64,000 bases of DNA from an uncultured Clostridia bacterium (GTDB taxonomy: Bacteria > Bacillota > Clostridia > Christensenellales > UBA1242). The notes under the pieces were generated by a model that was not told the origin of the DNA, searched no databases, and worked only from the letters and a program-made list of their open reading frames with translations. Location of the stretch: assembly GCA_934747255.1 (NCBI GenBank), contig CAKVGH010000001.1, positions 62,001-126,000 on the forward strand, read 5' to 3'. Positions 1 to 7,918 of the stretch are shown here, one piece after another. A program made the translations under genes and the position numbers. Numbering within the stretch: position 1 is the first letter of the stretch; the number at the start of each line of letters is the position of its first letter.

Positions 1-2
1 AC

Positions 3-530
3 GATATATTAAAAAATAATTCTAACCTATTTAGATTAATTGATAAAAATCAAATTATAATAAATATGTTTGCCACTAGTGAATTTTTATTAAAATCCCA
101 ACAAAATCCAAATAAGATTATTGAAAGCGATTTAACATTTATAGCAGTAAATTCGATAAAAGCAACAGAACTATTTTTTGAAAGTACAATAAATTTTATT
201 GTAAATAATAATTCTAAACACATAAAAAATCTGTATATTAAAAATATAAAAGGAGATTTTGTTAACATTAAAAATAGTTCTTGGAGTGAGAAGTGTACAA
301 TTGGAAATATGCATATTTATCTTTCTAAAAATATTTTTGAAGGCAATATTAAAAAACAAGATTTAGATGAATTTAATAAGTTAACTCAAAATTGGATTAA
401 CACAATTAGAAATGATTATCTACATAAAAAACGAATCAATAACATTACAATCACAAATGACTGTATAAACACATCTATGGAAGTAATTAATAAAGTTTTA
501 ATGTTAGTGAAAAAATTAATTAAAAGTTAA
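3..530 (+). CDS. Possible HEPN-domain protein, 5' end cut by window edge
   Basis: The frame is open to the left edge, so the true start lies upstream. The first Met (66) has no ribosome binding site, and the codons before it read as protein. The C-terminal part is helical and Lys/Asn-rich. It contains RNDYLH (about 35 residues before the end), which matches the R-x4-H motif of HEPN ribonucleases, often written RNxxxH. HEPN proteins act as RNases in toxin-antitoxin and defence systems or as inert scaffolds. No antitoxin partner is visible on this side. The family call rests on this one motif and is tentative. Confidence 0.5.
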   Translation, partial: DILKNNSNLFRLIDKNQIIINMFATSEFLLKSQQNPNKIIESDLTFIAVNSIKATELFFESTINFIVNNNSKHIKNLYIKNIKGDFVNIKNSSWSEKCTIGNMHIYLSKNIFEGNIKKQDLDEFNKLTQNWINTIRNDYLHKKRINNITITNDCINTSMEVINKVLMLVKKLIKS

Positions 531-554
531 ATTGAAGATATAAAAGGACAAAGT

Positions 555-959
555 ATGGAACAAAAGAGAATTATTGCGGTGGCTGGAATTATTGAAGGTG
601 CTGACGGAAAAATTTTATGCACACAAAGAGATAAAAGCAAAAATGATGAAGTATCATTTAAGTGGGAGTTTCCCGGTGGAAAAATGGAATATGGCGAAAC
701 AGCCAAGCAAACAATCGCCCGAGAATTAAAAGAAGAATTGGACATTGATGTGATAGTTGAAAACCTATATTACACTGTCGAATTTGACTACCCTAATTTT
801 CATTTATCAATGCCTGTTTACAAATGCAAAATGTTGAGCAAAAACTACAAGCTTAATGTACACAAAAGTGCAATGTGGTTAGAAAAATCCAAGATTTTAA
901 GTCTAGACTGGGCACCAGCAGATTTATTGATAGCAAAGCAGATACTAAAACAAGGCTAG
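555..959 (+). CDS. mutT: Nudix hydrolase, MutT/8-oxo-dGTP pyrophosphatase type
   Basis: The 134-residue protein has the length of MutT. It carries a complete Nudix box starting GGKMEYGE and ending RELKEELDI, fitting Gx5Ex7REUxEExGU. The core glutamates that bind Mg are all present. Known family members hydrolyse oxidised (d)GTP, CTP or related nucleotides to prevent mutation. The start follows AAAGGA six bases upstream. It lies 24 bases after the HEPN-like gene on the same strand, so co-transcription is possible. Exact substrate cannot be read from sequence. Confidence 0.88.
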   Translation: MEQKRIIAVAGIIEGADGKILCTQRDKSKNDEVSFKWEFPGGKMEYGETAKQTIARELKEELDIDVIVENLYYTVEFDYPNFHLSMPVYKCKMLSKNYKLNVHKSAMWLEKSKILSLDWAPADLLIAKQILKQG

Positions 960-1276
960 ATTTTTGGTGCTATGGAGTGGAACTTTTGAATGACCATTAG
1001 GCAAATATATTGGATATAAACTATTTTATCTAGTGCAATTACACCTGATCATATAAAATTTTATACTATACTTTTTAGATTTTATAGTAATACAACTAGA
1101 ATTTTGAAAAATCGTTATTTTATTTAAGAATATAATTTATGTAACAAAAACAAATATGCAAAATAAGTAATAAATACCAATTTTACTGACAAGTTTATTA
1201 AGTTAACAGACTATTTTTTATGAGTTCATTTAATAAATTTCTAAATATGCAATTACCATTTTTAATTACCGATTAC
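960..1276. other. AT-rich gap, no gene seen
   Basis: Stops interrupt all frames of any length. No RNA-like GC-rich block was found. Short open stretches directly after the Nudix gene show no recognisable protein and are not called. Confidence 0.5.
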
Positions 1277-1278
1277 AA

Positions 1279-1305
1279 CAAAAAACACTACTTTAAGAAA
1301 GTGTG
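1279..1305 (-). terminator. Probable rho-independent terminator of the MoxR/VWA operon
   Basis: On the minus strand, ACACT and AGTGT enclose a CTTT/AAAG inner stem and are followed by TTTTTTG. It lies 104 bases past the stop of the 415-residue gene. A second copy of the left arm (AAGCAGTGTTTT, 1337-1348) could pair with it alternatively. Confidence 0.5.
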
Positions 1306-1408
1306 TCGAATAAATCATTTGGCAAACTTATAATAAGCAGTGTTTTTTATTTTATTTTTATTTTTTATATCTTTATAAAGTTATATGGTTTTATAGTTTT
1401 ACACAGAC

Positions 1409-2656
1409 TTATTGCACAAGAGTTTCGCTATCATTGTTTGAGTCATCTTTATTACTTTCGTCTTTTGTATGTTTGTTGTTTTTCTTTTCCAATGCTTTTT
1501 TTATCAATTTATCTCTATATATTTCAGCAGGTGACTTTCCATAATCTATTTCTTCTTGCGTCTTATATTGAAGAGATAATTCTTCTAGTTCTTGTGCTGT
1601 TTTAACAGTAAATGCCTCGGTTAAAAAATTATCTTCTTCAAAATCTACATTTAGTTTTGTTGGTTTAGTTTGCAAAGCAGTATTATTCAAGGTATCGGTT
1701 TTTATGTTTTGTCCATTAAGATAACTTAAAATTAAGTTATTTTGCCAAAAATCATCGTTTGCGTTTTCAAGGTTAGTAACAAATGGAATACCAGAAATTA
1801 AGCCGTTTTTTGCTTGAACTTTTATCTTAAAATGACGCTTAAAATTTTTTTGAATTGCTATTTGAGTTTCATCAACATTCAAAACTTTCCATTTGATTGG
1901 CTCAACTTTTACCCATAAATAATCGCCTTCTACATTATTTAACAAATTGCCGTCACACAAATTTCTGTCTATGTTATTCAACTCTTTATCTGTACGATTT
2001 ATTCTTGTTCTAACATACAATTTTTTGTCATAAACAAATTCTTCGTTTTTAATAAATCTGGAAATTTTTTTATCAAAATAGCCTAGATATGTTTTGCCTG
2101 TTGCAACCAAAATGTTTGACTTGTAAAGTTGTTCCAATCTTTTATTAAAATTTTTACCAACATAGTTTGAAGGAAACTCTCCCACTTCAATATAATAGTA
2201 GTCTTTTCCCATTTCGTCAACGCCAGTTCTTAACTGCTTATCAAGTGGTCCGCCAAATTTTATTAAGCCTTCAATATCAAAACTAGCTCGCGGAACTATT
2301 GTGAGTGAGTTCCTATCTATTGAGTCCCAATTGATTAGTGAATGACCAAAGTTGTTTGTAGATTGAACTAATCTGCCAAACCCTTCGGTACATTTATACA
2401 TAAAGAAACTTTGAATAGGATAAAAGCAAAATCTATTTTGATGATAAAATGGATTTTCTAATGCAAAAGCACCACAACATAAAGCATAATCGTTGGCTAT
2501 AATTACTTTCATTTGAGGCTCTTTTTGAGAATCAATCTCTTTTAGAGTTGGTAAATGAAACAAATTTTCAGTTTTTATATGTCTTGTTTTGCCTTCGTTC
2601 AAAATACAAATTTCATTTTCAGTAACTTTTATTATCTCTCGTAAATCGACTGACAT
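1409..2656 (-). CDS. Conserved-type hypothetical protein, last gene of MoxR/VWA operon
   Basis: This 415-residue protein has no signal peptide or membrane segment. The middle (about residues 165-340) follows a pattern I recall from Clostridial DUF6273-like hypothetical proteins. It runs ELGEFPSN-like text, then VATGKTY, then VYDKKLYVRTR, then GDYLWVKVEPIKWKVLN, and ends FLTEAF. The last 40 residues are charged Lys/Asn/Asp and look disordered. AGGAGG sits seven bases before the ATG. It lies 64 bases downstream of the VWA gene on the same strand, so it is probably co-transcribed and may be a client or adaptor of the ATPase. Function is unknown. Confidence 0.8.
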   Translation of the reverse strand: MSVDLREIIKVTENEICILNEGKTRHIKTENLFHLPTLKEIDSQKEPQMKVIIANDYALCCGAFALENPFYHQNRFCFYPIQSFFMYKCTEGFGRLVQSTNNFGHSLINWDSIDRNSLTIVPRASFDIEGLIKFGGPLDKQLRTGVDEMGKDYYYIEVGEFPSNYVGKNFNKRLEQLYKSNILVATGKTYLGYFDKKISRFIKNEEFVYDKKLYVRTRINRTDKELNNIDRNLCDGNLLNNVEGDYLWVKVEPIKWKVLNVDETQIAIQKNFKRHFKIKVQAKNGLISGIPFVTNLENANDDFWQNNLILSYLNGQNIKTDTLNNTALQTKPTKLNVDFEEDNFLTEAFTVKTAQELEELSLQYKTQEEIDYGKSPAEIYRDKLIKKALEKKNNKHTKDESNKDDSNNDSETLVQ

Positions 2657-2720
2657 TTCGCCTCCTGTTAATAATTATTGAAACATTTTATCATTAAAAT
2701 TTTTTCTTACATAATATAAT

Positions 2721-4268
2721 TTACATTGTAAGTTGTTCATCGTCTTCTAATTTGGTTTTTTTCTTAAAATCCATAATGTCTTGTGGGTCAACAAATATAA
2801 CTTTTCCATTGTCTGGGTGAAAATGTGGATTTTGAAAAGATACCCAAATTATATCTTTTCGTGGATTTACAATACCAGCATCGCCACCGTCTTGACCATC
2901 TGTAAAACATATTTTGTTAATATTTTTATCTTTTGAAAATGACTTACTTGCAACATCAAAATTTGTTCCGCCATAAATACTTATTCTTAAATTATCAATA
3001 TCTTTTTCGGTTTTGATTTCCTGAAAACCTGAAAAGTCATCAGCAAAGAATCCTACTTTGATTTTTGAATTTTTTAAGATAGTTTTTACTTGTCTTAAAA
3101 ATGCTCGCAACAATTCTTCACTAACCGAACCACTGACATCAAGAATAATCTCGGTTTCTGCTTGCTCATCATATTCATAATCTTCAATTCGCATAGCATA
3201 GTTATTATCTTTTGATGAGAACTTTCTGCCCCATCTTTCGTCTTCTATTTCCAACTCTTTTTTCAATCTTCTTTTCCAGTTATAAACTGCTTTTGATGCA
3301 CTTCCAACTGGTCCTAATGCTTCATCTATGCCAGCATTACCGCCATCTCCATTGTTTCTAATGTTTTCTTGAAGTTGCTCTTTAATTCTCTTTGCCAAAG
3401 CCTTTCTTTCTTGACGGTTTTTATCGAACTCTTTTTTCTCGTCAATATTTTCACTTTCGCCTTGTTTTTTATCTTTGCCGTCTTTTGCTTGTTGGTCTTG
3501 ATTTGCTCCCGATGAAGATTGCTCTTTATTAGGTTGTTTTTTATCAGCATCATCTTTTTGTTTTGATGATTTATTATCTGCATTTGCAGATTTTTCGTTC
3601 TTCTCTTTTTCAGCTTGCTTTTCGGCTTCTTCTACTGCCTTTTTCCACATATCGTGAGAAGGATAATTTTTGTTTTTATTATCATCATTTTGATTTTGGT
3701 CAGCAGATTGATTACCACCATTTTGATTTTGTTGTTGATTATTATTTTGATTTTGTTGACTTCCACTTTGATTAGAGTTTGATTGTCCACCTTGCGATTG
3801 TTGTTGATTGTTTTGATTAGAGTCATTAGACTGGTTTATCTTTTGTTCTTCTTGCTTCTTTTTTTCTTCTTCTAAAAGTTTGTTATAATATTGTTCGGCA
3901 TTATAATTTATCGCATCTTCAAAATCTACCCCGCCTTCTACAAATGGCAAATTGTCTTTTTTGAGTTGTTGATTTATAACAGCATCGGTTGCTATATTCC
4001 ACAAATATCCGTCTCTGTCTTTACTTCTTAAAATATGATTAAAAGCAATATGACACACTTCGTGAGCAAATATAAAAATTTGTTCATCATTAGTTAACGA
4101 CTGCATAAATTGTTCATTAAAGTAGATAGTTTTTCCGTCTGTTCCAGCAGTAGGTACTGAATCATTTGCAACTTGATATTTAACCTTGTTTATTACCGAA
4201 CCAAAATAAGGATACTTAATAAGTAACCTTTTTTTGATTGCGTCAATATCTAACTTTGGTGAGTCCAT
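2721..4268 (-). CDS. Metallopeptidase-like plus VWA-domain protein (DUF2201/COG3864 type)
   Basis: The 515-residue protein has three parts. Residues 1-130 hold HEVCH (69-73), an HExxH zinc site, as in DUF2201 N-terminal domains. Residues about 138-210 are almost pure Gln/Asn/Ser, followed by a Lys/Glu/Asp-rich stretch to about 300. Residues about 365-515 form a VWA-like domain with the MIDAS motif DVSGS. Proteins of this layout are the usual partners of MoxR ATPases, which act as metal-dependent assembly or remodelling chaperones. The ATG has AGGAG five bases upstream and lies 8 bases after the small AAA-like gene. The Q/N linker is unusually long. Confidence 0.85.
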   Translation of the reverse strand: MDSPKLDIDAIKKRLLIKYPYFGSVINKVKYQVANDSVPTAGTDGKTIYFNEQFMQSLTNDEQIFIFAHEVCHIAFNHILRSKDRDGYLWNIATDAVINQQLKKDNLPFVEGGVDFEDAINYNAEQYYNKLLEEEKKKQEEQKINQSNDSNQNNQQQSQGGQSNSNQSGSQQNQNNNQQQNQNGGNQSADQNQNDDNKNKNYPSHDMWKKAVEEAEKQAEKEKNEKSANADNKSSKQKDDADKKQPNKEQSSSGANQDQQAKDGKDKKQGESENIDEKKEFDKNRQERKALAKRIKEQLQENIRNNGDGGNAGIDEALGPVGSASKAVYNWKRRLKKELEIEDERWGRKFSSKDNNYAMRIEDYEYDEQAETEIILDVSGSVSEELLRAFLRQVKTILKNSKIKVGFFADDFSGFQEIKTEKDIDNLRISIYGGTNFDVASKSFSKDKNINKICFTDGQDGGDAGIVNPRKDIIWVSFQNPHFHPDNGKVIFVDPQDIMDFKKKTKLEDDEQLTM

Positions 4269-4276
4269 ATTTTCTC

Positions 4277-4660
4277 CTAATCAATAATTTTGCAATATGC
4301 TTTAATGTTTTGATTAACCTTTTTTATATCGCTTGCTAAAACGATAATCTTGCACTCTTTTGGTAGTGCGACTCCACTGATAGTTTTGTACTTGATAAGT
4401 TCGTAAAACTTTTCTTGATTGTACTCATCAACACTATCAATTTTATCAATAACAATAGTTTTACTTGCTCCATTTTTTACTATATCGTAAAACCATTTTG
4501 GTGATTTTAAGCCTTCTTTTTGTGCGGTTATTCCAAGGTCATAAGAATTTAGCGTTGCAGGTAAAATTGTGGCTGAATCGAAATCTTCCTTTTTTAATTT
4601 TGTAGTTAGTATTACAGAATTTGTTGCGTCATTTAATATCTCTAACACATTATTTAACAT
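4277..4660 (-). CDS. Small AAA-like protein without a Walker A motif
   Basis: The start is placed at 4660, where AAGGAG lies six bases upstream; more upstream Met codons lack this spacing. The resulting 127-residue protein overlaps the MoxR stop by 11 bases, which suggests translational coupling. It contains KTIVIDKID, resembling a Walker B strand. A stretch like LPKECKIIVLAS follows, which looks like the sensor-1 region of MoxR-type AAA domains. No GxxxxGK loop is present, so it probably cannot bind ATP alone. It may be a degenerate AAA subunit or regulator of the adjacent MoxR protein; that is inference. Confidence 0.75.
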   Translation of the reverse strand: MLNNVLEILNDATNSVILTTKLKKEDFDSATILPATLNSYDLGITAQKEGLKSPKWFYDIVKNGASKTIVIDKIDSVDEYNQEKFYELIKYKTISGVALPKECKIIVLASDIKKVNQNIKAYCKIID

Positions 4661-5714
4661 TGACATCTCCTTCATCTTCCATAATTCCAGCAATTAACAA
4701 TGCTCTATCGTCATTTTCTCCAATCCAAGTCAAATCAAATTGAGCAAGTACTTCTTCGCCCAAGTATTTTTTAACAAATACTCTTACTGGTTTAATTTGT
4801 TTTTCATTCGCATCAGTTAGTGCCATTGCTGTTGCAATTTTTTTATCTACGCCCATTTGAACCAATCTATTTTTATCATAGTTTTTATTTAAGACATCTT
4901 CAACTGACAATGGTATTTCCTTAACATATTGAACGAAATCAGCAGTCAACTCTGCACCGATAGCCATTAAAAGACTGTTTGGATTTTTGGTTGCATACAA
5001 AAGATGGCTTGCAATTTCCCATTTTCTAGGGTCAACGCAAATTTTTGGTTCATCTTCATCATAGTCACTATATAAGACATTTTCTCCCCTAGACCTAATA
5101 TAACTATAAATTGCTGGGTGCAATTTTTTGCTTGGTTTTTCGCTAACTTCTATTTCTTCTGCCTTTGATGTATCGCTTATATCATTTGCCCAGTTAAGAA
5201 AATCAGCAACATTTACTTCGTAGTAAATATGGCAAAATCTTCTATACAAAGCACCTGTCAATGGGTATGCTGCACTTACATCAGCCGCTTCGTTACCTGC
5301 ACCAATAACAACCGCGTTGTCTGGAAGTGGCCAAAGACCATCTTTTCCTTTTCTGTCCAAAACAATAGAATAAATCAAACTTTGAACTGTTGGTTTTACA
5401 TTGGTCAACTCATCGATAAATAACACATGCATTTTATTTGGTTCATCTTTGCACTTTTTTACCAACTGTGTGTACCAAAGTGGTGGAATATACTCCCCTG
5501 TTTCACGATTCAAAACACCGTCTATTTCTTCTGGGTTCATTTGTGGTCTTAAAGTAATAAAGGTTGCTGTTGGGTCAATTTGTCTTACTCTCGAAGATTT
5601 ACCAACACCACTAGGTCCGTGAAGGAAAACGCTGACATTTGCTTTAACACAATCTAAAAGCATTTGGTCGTTTGTTAAAGGCTTAAAATTAAAATTATAT
5701 GGATTATTTTTCAT
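4650..5714 (-). CDS. MoxR-family AAA+ ATPase
   Basis: The 354-residue protein starts at the ATG with GGAG seven bases upstream (5714) rather than at an earlier in-frame codon. Walker A is GPSGVGKSS (about 33-41) and Walker B is HVLFIDELTN (about 92-101). Sensor 1 reads VVIGAGNE, followed by the LTGALYRRF region with the arginine finger. MoxR ATPases work with VWA proteins to activate or insert cofactors and remodel complexes. It is the first gene of the minus-strand operon with the small AAA-like, VWA and 415-residue genes. A near-consensus promoter with an internal palindrome lies directly upstream. Confidence 0.9.
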   Translation of the reverse strand: MKNNPYNFNFKPLTNDQMLLDCVKANVSVFLHGPSGVGKSSRVRQIDPTATFITLRPQMNPEEIDGVLNRETGEYIPPLWYTQLVKKCKDEPNKMHVLFIDELTNVKPTVQSLIYSIVLDRKGKDGLWPLPDNAVVIGAGNEAADVSAAYPLTGALYRRFCHIYYEVNVADFLNWANDISDTSKAEEIEVSEKPSKKLHPAIYSYIRSRGENVLYSDYDEDEPKICVDPRKWEIASHLLYATKNPNSLLMAIGAELTADFVQYVKEIPLSVEDVLNKNYDKNRLVQMGVDKKIATAMALTDANEKQIKPVRVFVKKYLGEEVLAQFDLTWIGENDDRALLIAGIMEDEGDVNVK

Positions 5715-5734
5715 AACTTTTCTCCTTACGCTTA

Positions 5735-5763
5735 ATAATAACATAAATGTTATTTATTTTCAA
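5735..5763 (-). promoter_or_regulatory. Sigma-A-type promoter of the MoxR operon with internal palindrome
   Basis: On the minus strand, TTGAAA (5758-5763) and TATTAT (5735-5740) are separated by exactly 17 bases. A perfect 8-2-8 palindrome, AATAACAT-AA-ATGTTATT (5737-5754), fills the spacer and overlaps the -10 box, as a repressor operator would. Confidence 0.75.
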
Positions 5764-5805
5764 TACTTTTGAAAAAATTGTTGCTTTCTTTTTTTATTGC
5801 ATTAT

Positions 5806-5842
5806 AAAAAACAGTATCAATTAGTTTTGATACCATTTTTTA
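5806..5842. terminator. Bidirectional terminator
   Basis: GTATCAA (5814-5820) and TTGATAC (5827-5833) form a stem flanked by A-rich sequence on the left and TTTTTT on the right. It would end the minus-strand gene at 5914-6849 before the MoxR promoter. Confidence 0.6.
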
Positions 5843-5866
5843 TCTTAAAAATTAAAAGGAGCAATA

Positions 5867-5953
5867 ATGAGTTTAATTAAGAAATTTCATAAAGATTCTA
5901 GCACAAAAACTGATTATTCTAGCGGAGAAATATTGACTATTTTTTCGTTTTGA
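5867..5953 (+). CDS. Possible 28-residue small protein
   Basis: An ATG follows AAAGGAG at good spacing. The frame encodes MSLIKKFHKDSS and then a short Ser/Thr-rich tail, ending at a TGA. It overlaps the last 40 bases of the convergent unknown gene. It could be a real small protein or the remnant of a lost gene. The ribosome binding site is the only support. Confidence 0.3.
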   Translation: MSLIKKFHKDSSTKTDYSSGEILTIFSF

Positions 5954-6849
5954 ATATCAATTAAATATGTTTTTACCTTTTCCTTTTTGCTATCTACTAG
6001 TGTAACTGTGTTTTGATTAAACAAATGACTTAAATCATATACTTCGTCAAAATCGCCAAAATATTGCGACAAATGATTTTGACTAATTTTGTTTGAAAGT
6101 TCTTGCGATAAATATTGCTTGCAAAGAGAAAGATTTTTTACTCTCGCACTTTCAAAAAAAGCAAGTTTAGTCAATTTAGTATTATATAAGATTTTTGGCG
6201 AGTTTTTTAGGTAAACCGCATATTCTTCTGCTAACACCAATTTATCGTTTGATAATTGATACTTTTTGACAAGTCCTTGTTTTTGCATACTTGCAAACTT
6301 TGTAAGTGATAAAAAGCCTTGTGTAGTCTGTTCAATTGAAGTAATATCATCTTCCAAAATAATTTCATTTTGCTCATTGAGTACTATTAAATGATTTTTA
6401 TCGCCAGCAAAAAGTTCAAAAAATATCAAGTTGTTATGCGATGTAACACTTGCTCGATTACAAATAAGGTTTCTAGTGATAATAGTTTCTCCACCACAGA
6501 TTATGTTTAATTTTTCGTCTTGATATACTTCGTAATCATTAAAAAGAGTGCTTATTTTATCAAGCGTAACCATTGATGAAACAAACTGTTTTTTGTATAG
6601 TCTTAACAAGTAATTTTGCCTATCTACTCTATAAAGTTTTGCAAAAACATTGTTTGAATTAAACTCATTAACATTGCTAGTCAAAGCAAATGAGTATTCA
6701 CAAAGTCCGCCACAGCAAGTTGGACAGACTCTTAAAAAACTATCGTCTTGGCTCACACTAACATTATTTTCCATACCACTCTTAATTAAATAAGAGTTAT
6801 TATCAACCATTAAGATGCAATCAAAATCACTAAAAATTATCAAATTCAT
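5914..6849 (-). CDS. Hypothetical protein
   Basis: The ATG at 6849 is chosen because GAGG lies six bases upstream. An earlier TTG at 6921 has no ribosome binding site. The 311-residue protein has no signal peptide or membrane span and is rich in short beta-type strands. Near residue 45 it contains a Cys pair, RVCPTCCGG, that could bind metal. The alternating strand pattern in the second half suggests a beta-propeller-like fold, but no repeat is clear. It is divergent from the Myb-like gene, with only 92 bases between the two starts. Function unknown. Confidence 0.75.
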   Translation of the reverse strand: MNLIIFSDFDCILMVDNNSYLIKSGMENNVSVSQDDSFLRVCPTCCGGLCEYSFALTSNVNEFNSNNVFAKLYRVDRQNYLLRLYKKQFVSSMVTLDKISTLFNDYEVYQDEKLNIICGGETIITRNLICNRASVTSHNNLIFFELFAGDKNHLIVLNEQNEIILEDDITSIEQTTQGFLSLTKFASMQKQGLVKKYQLSNDKLVLAEEYAVYLKNSPKILYNTKLTKLAFFESARVKNLSLCKQYLSQELSNKISQNHLSQYFGDFDEVYDLSHLFNQNTVTLVDSKKEKVKTYLIDIQNEKIVNISPLE

Positions 6850-6941
6850 ATTCTGCCTCAAACTATTATATTCGTCAAAAAAGTATTTTATTTGCTGATT
6901 AAGATAAACCTTTAAGGACAAAATTGTTATGGAGATAAAAT

Positions 6942-7802
6942 ATGAAATATAATTGGACAGATGCAGAAATAAAATCGCTATTTAATAAGGTAGAAGAATG
7001 TAAGAAAAATTCAAAGCCCGTTTTGGACGCTTTTTACTTTCACGCCAAAAAATATAGTCGTAAGCCACTTTCGGTACGGAATTTTTATTATCAAAAAATT
7101 GATGAGATAGTTGAAAACAAAAAGTTGCAAAAGCAACTTGCAATCAACATTAAACTTCACGAAAAAGATAATTACGCCAAGTTTGATGAACGCCAAACCG
7201 AAAAATTACTTGCGTTTATCAAACAAAGACAAAAGGAAGGCAAATCAGTTAGGAGTGCGTGTATGGAACTATCAAACAATGATGCAACAAAACTTGTTAG
7301 GTTGCAAAATAAATTTAGAGCAGAACAATTAAAACTAAAAAAACAAAATGATATCGCAAAAAGCGAACTATCTTCTACTAGCAAAAATGTTAAGTCAAAC
7401 GAGGTTTTTACCCCACTAGATGAAAATGCTAATTTAATAGCCAACAATGGCACAAAAAATTCCATACAAAACAATAATCAAAATGTAATATCTTTCCCCG
7501 TTGAAAACAAACTAACTCAAACTCCACTAAACGATGCCGAAATTCAAAGTTTGTTTTTAGGACTTGTTAAACTAATCAAAAAAACAGCCAAACACAGTTT
7601 GGAACAAGAATTTCAAAAAGAACGAGATAATTTTTCCGTTATAATTCGTGACAACGCAATAGAACTCGCTGGGAAAAGTGAAAAATTAGGGCAAGTGCTT
7701 TGCGAAAACGAAAAACTTTCAAAACAAGTGATTGACCTAAAACAAAAACTTGAACAATTACGAGCCGAATTTAGCCAAAAATTAAATTTAGAAAAAAATT
7801 AA
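6942..7802 (+). CDS. Tandem Myb/SANT-like DNA-binding protein with coiled-coil tail
   Basis: The 286-residue protein begins with a Myb/SANT-like helix-turn-helix: WTDAEIKSLF at residue 5, ending in SVRNFYYQ near residue 48. A second, weaker copy covers about 83-130 (FDERQTEKLLAFIKQRQ to LQNKFRA). The C-terminal 80 residues are Lys/Glu/Gln heptads that should form a coiled coil. The architecture resembles RsfA-type sporulation regulators of Firmicutes, but I cannot assign it to that family. GGAG lies seven bases before the ATG. It is divergent from the unknown gene at 5914-6849, a likely target. No terminator is seen before the hsp20 promoter. Confidence 0.75.
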   Translation: MKYNWTDAEIKSLFNKVEECKKNSKPVLDAFYFHAKKYSRKPLSVRNFYYQKIDEIVENKKLQKQLAINIKLHEKDNYAKFDERQTEKLLAFIKQRQKEGKSVRSACMELSNNDATKLVRLQNKFRAEQLKLKKQNDIAKSELSSTSKNVKSNEVFTPLDENANLIANNGTKNSIQNNNQNVISFPVENKLTQTPLNDAEIQSLFLGLVKLIKKTAKHSLEQEFQKERDNFSVIIRDNAIELAGKSEKLGQVLCENEKLSKQVIDLKQKLEQLRAEFSQKLNLEKN

Positions 7803-7818
7803 AAAAAATTTTGAAAAA

Positions 7819-7845
7819 TTGGCACTCAATAGTTGACAGTGCTAG
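7819..7845. promoter_or_regulatory. CIRCE operator (HrcA binding site)
   Basis: TTGGCACTC, nine bases, then CAGTGCTAG matches the CIRCE consensus (TTAGCACTC-N9-GAGTGCTAA) at 15 of 18 positions. It overlaps the -35 box of hsp20, so HrcA would block transcription until heat stress. Confidence 0.85.
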
Positions 7846-7861
7846 CGAATAGAGTTATAAT
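7833..7861 (+). promoter_or_regulatory. Consensus sigma-A promoter of hsp20
   Basis: TTGACA (7833-7838), a 17-base spacer and TATAAT (7856-7861) are a perfect vegetative promoter. The CIRCE element covers the -35 box. Confidence 0.9.
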
Positions 7862-7918
7862 ATTGCCGATTGATAACTAAAAAGGCAATCAATCCGTATT
7901 ATGTTGGAGGTATTTAAT

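Noticed and set aside
1304..1310. TGTCGAA as a Spo0A box
   Set aside because: It lies downstream of both flanking genes with no promoter nearby, so it is probably chance.
1279..1351. AAAACACTACTT and AAGCAGTGTTTT as ends of a small mobile element
   Set aside because: The arms are short and imperfect, and no flanking target duplication is seen. A terminator with an alternative arm explains them.
3326..3826. Open frames on both strands across the Q/N-rich region
   Set aside because: They are by-products of the repetitive CAA/AAT codons of the VWA protein. They have no ribosome sites or protein-like composition.
6850..6921. N-terminal extension of the unknown gene from a TTG codon
   Set aside because: There is no ribosome binding site before the TTG, while GAGG precedes the ATG at 6849.
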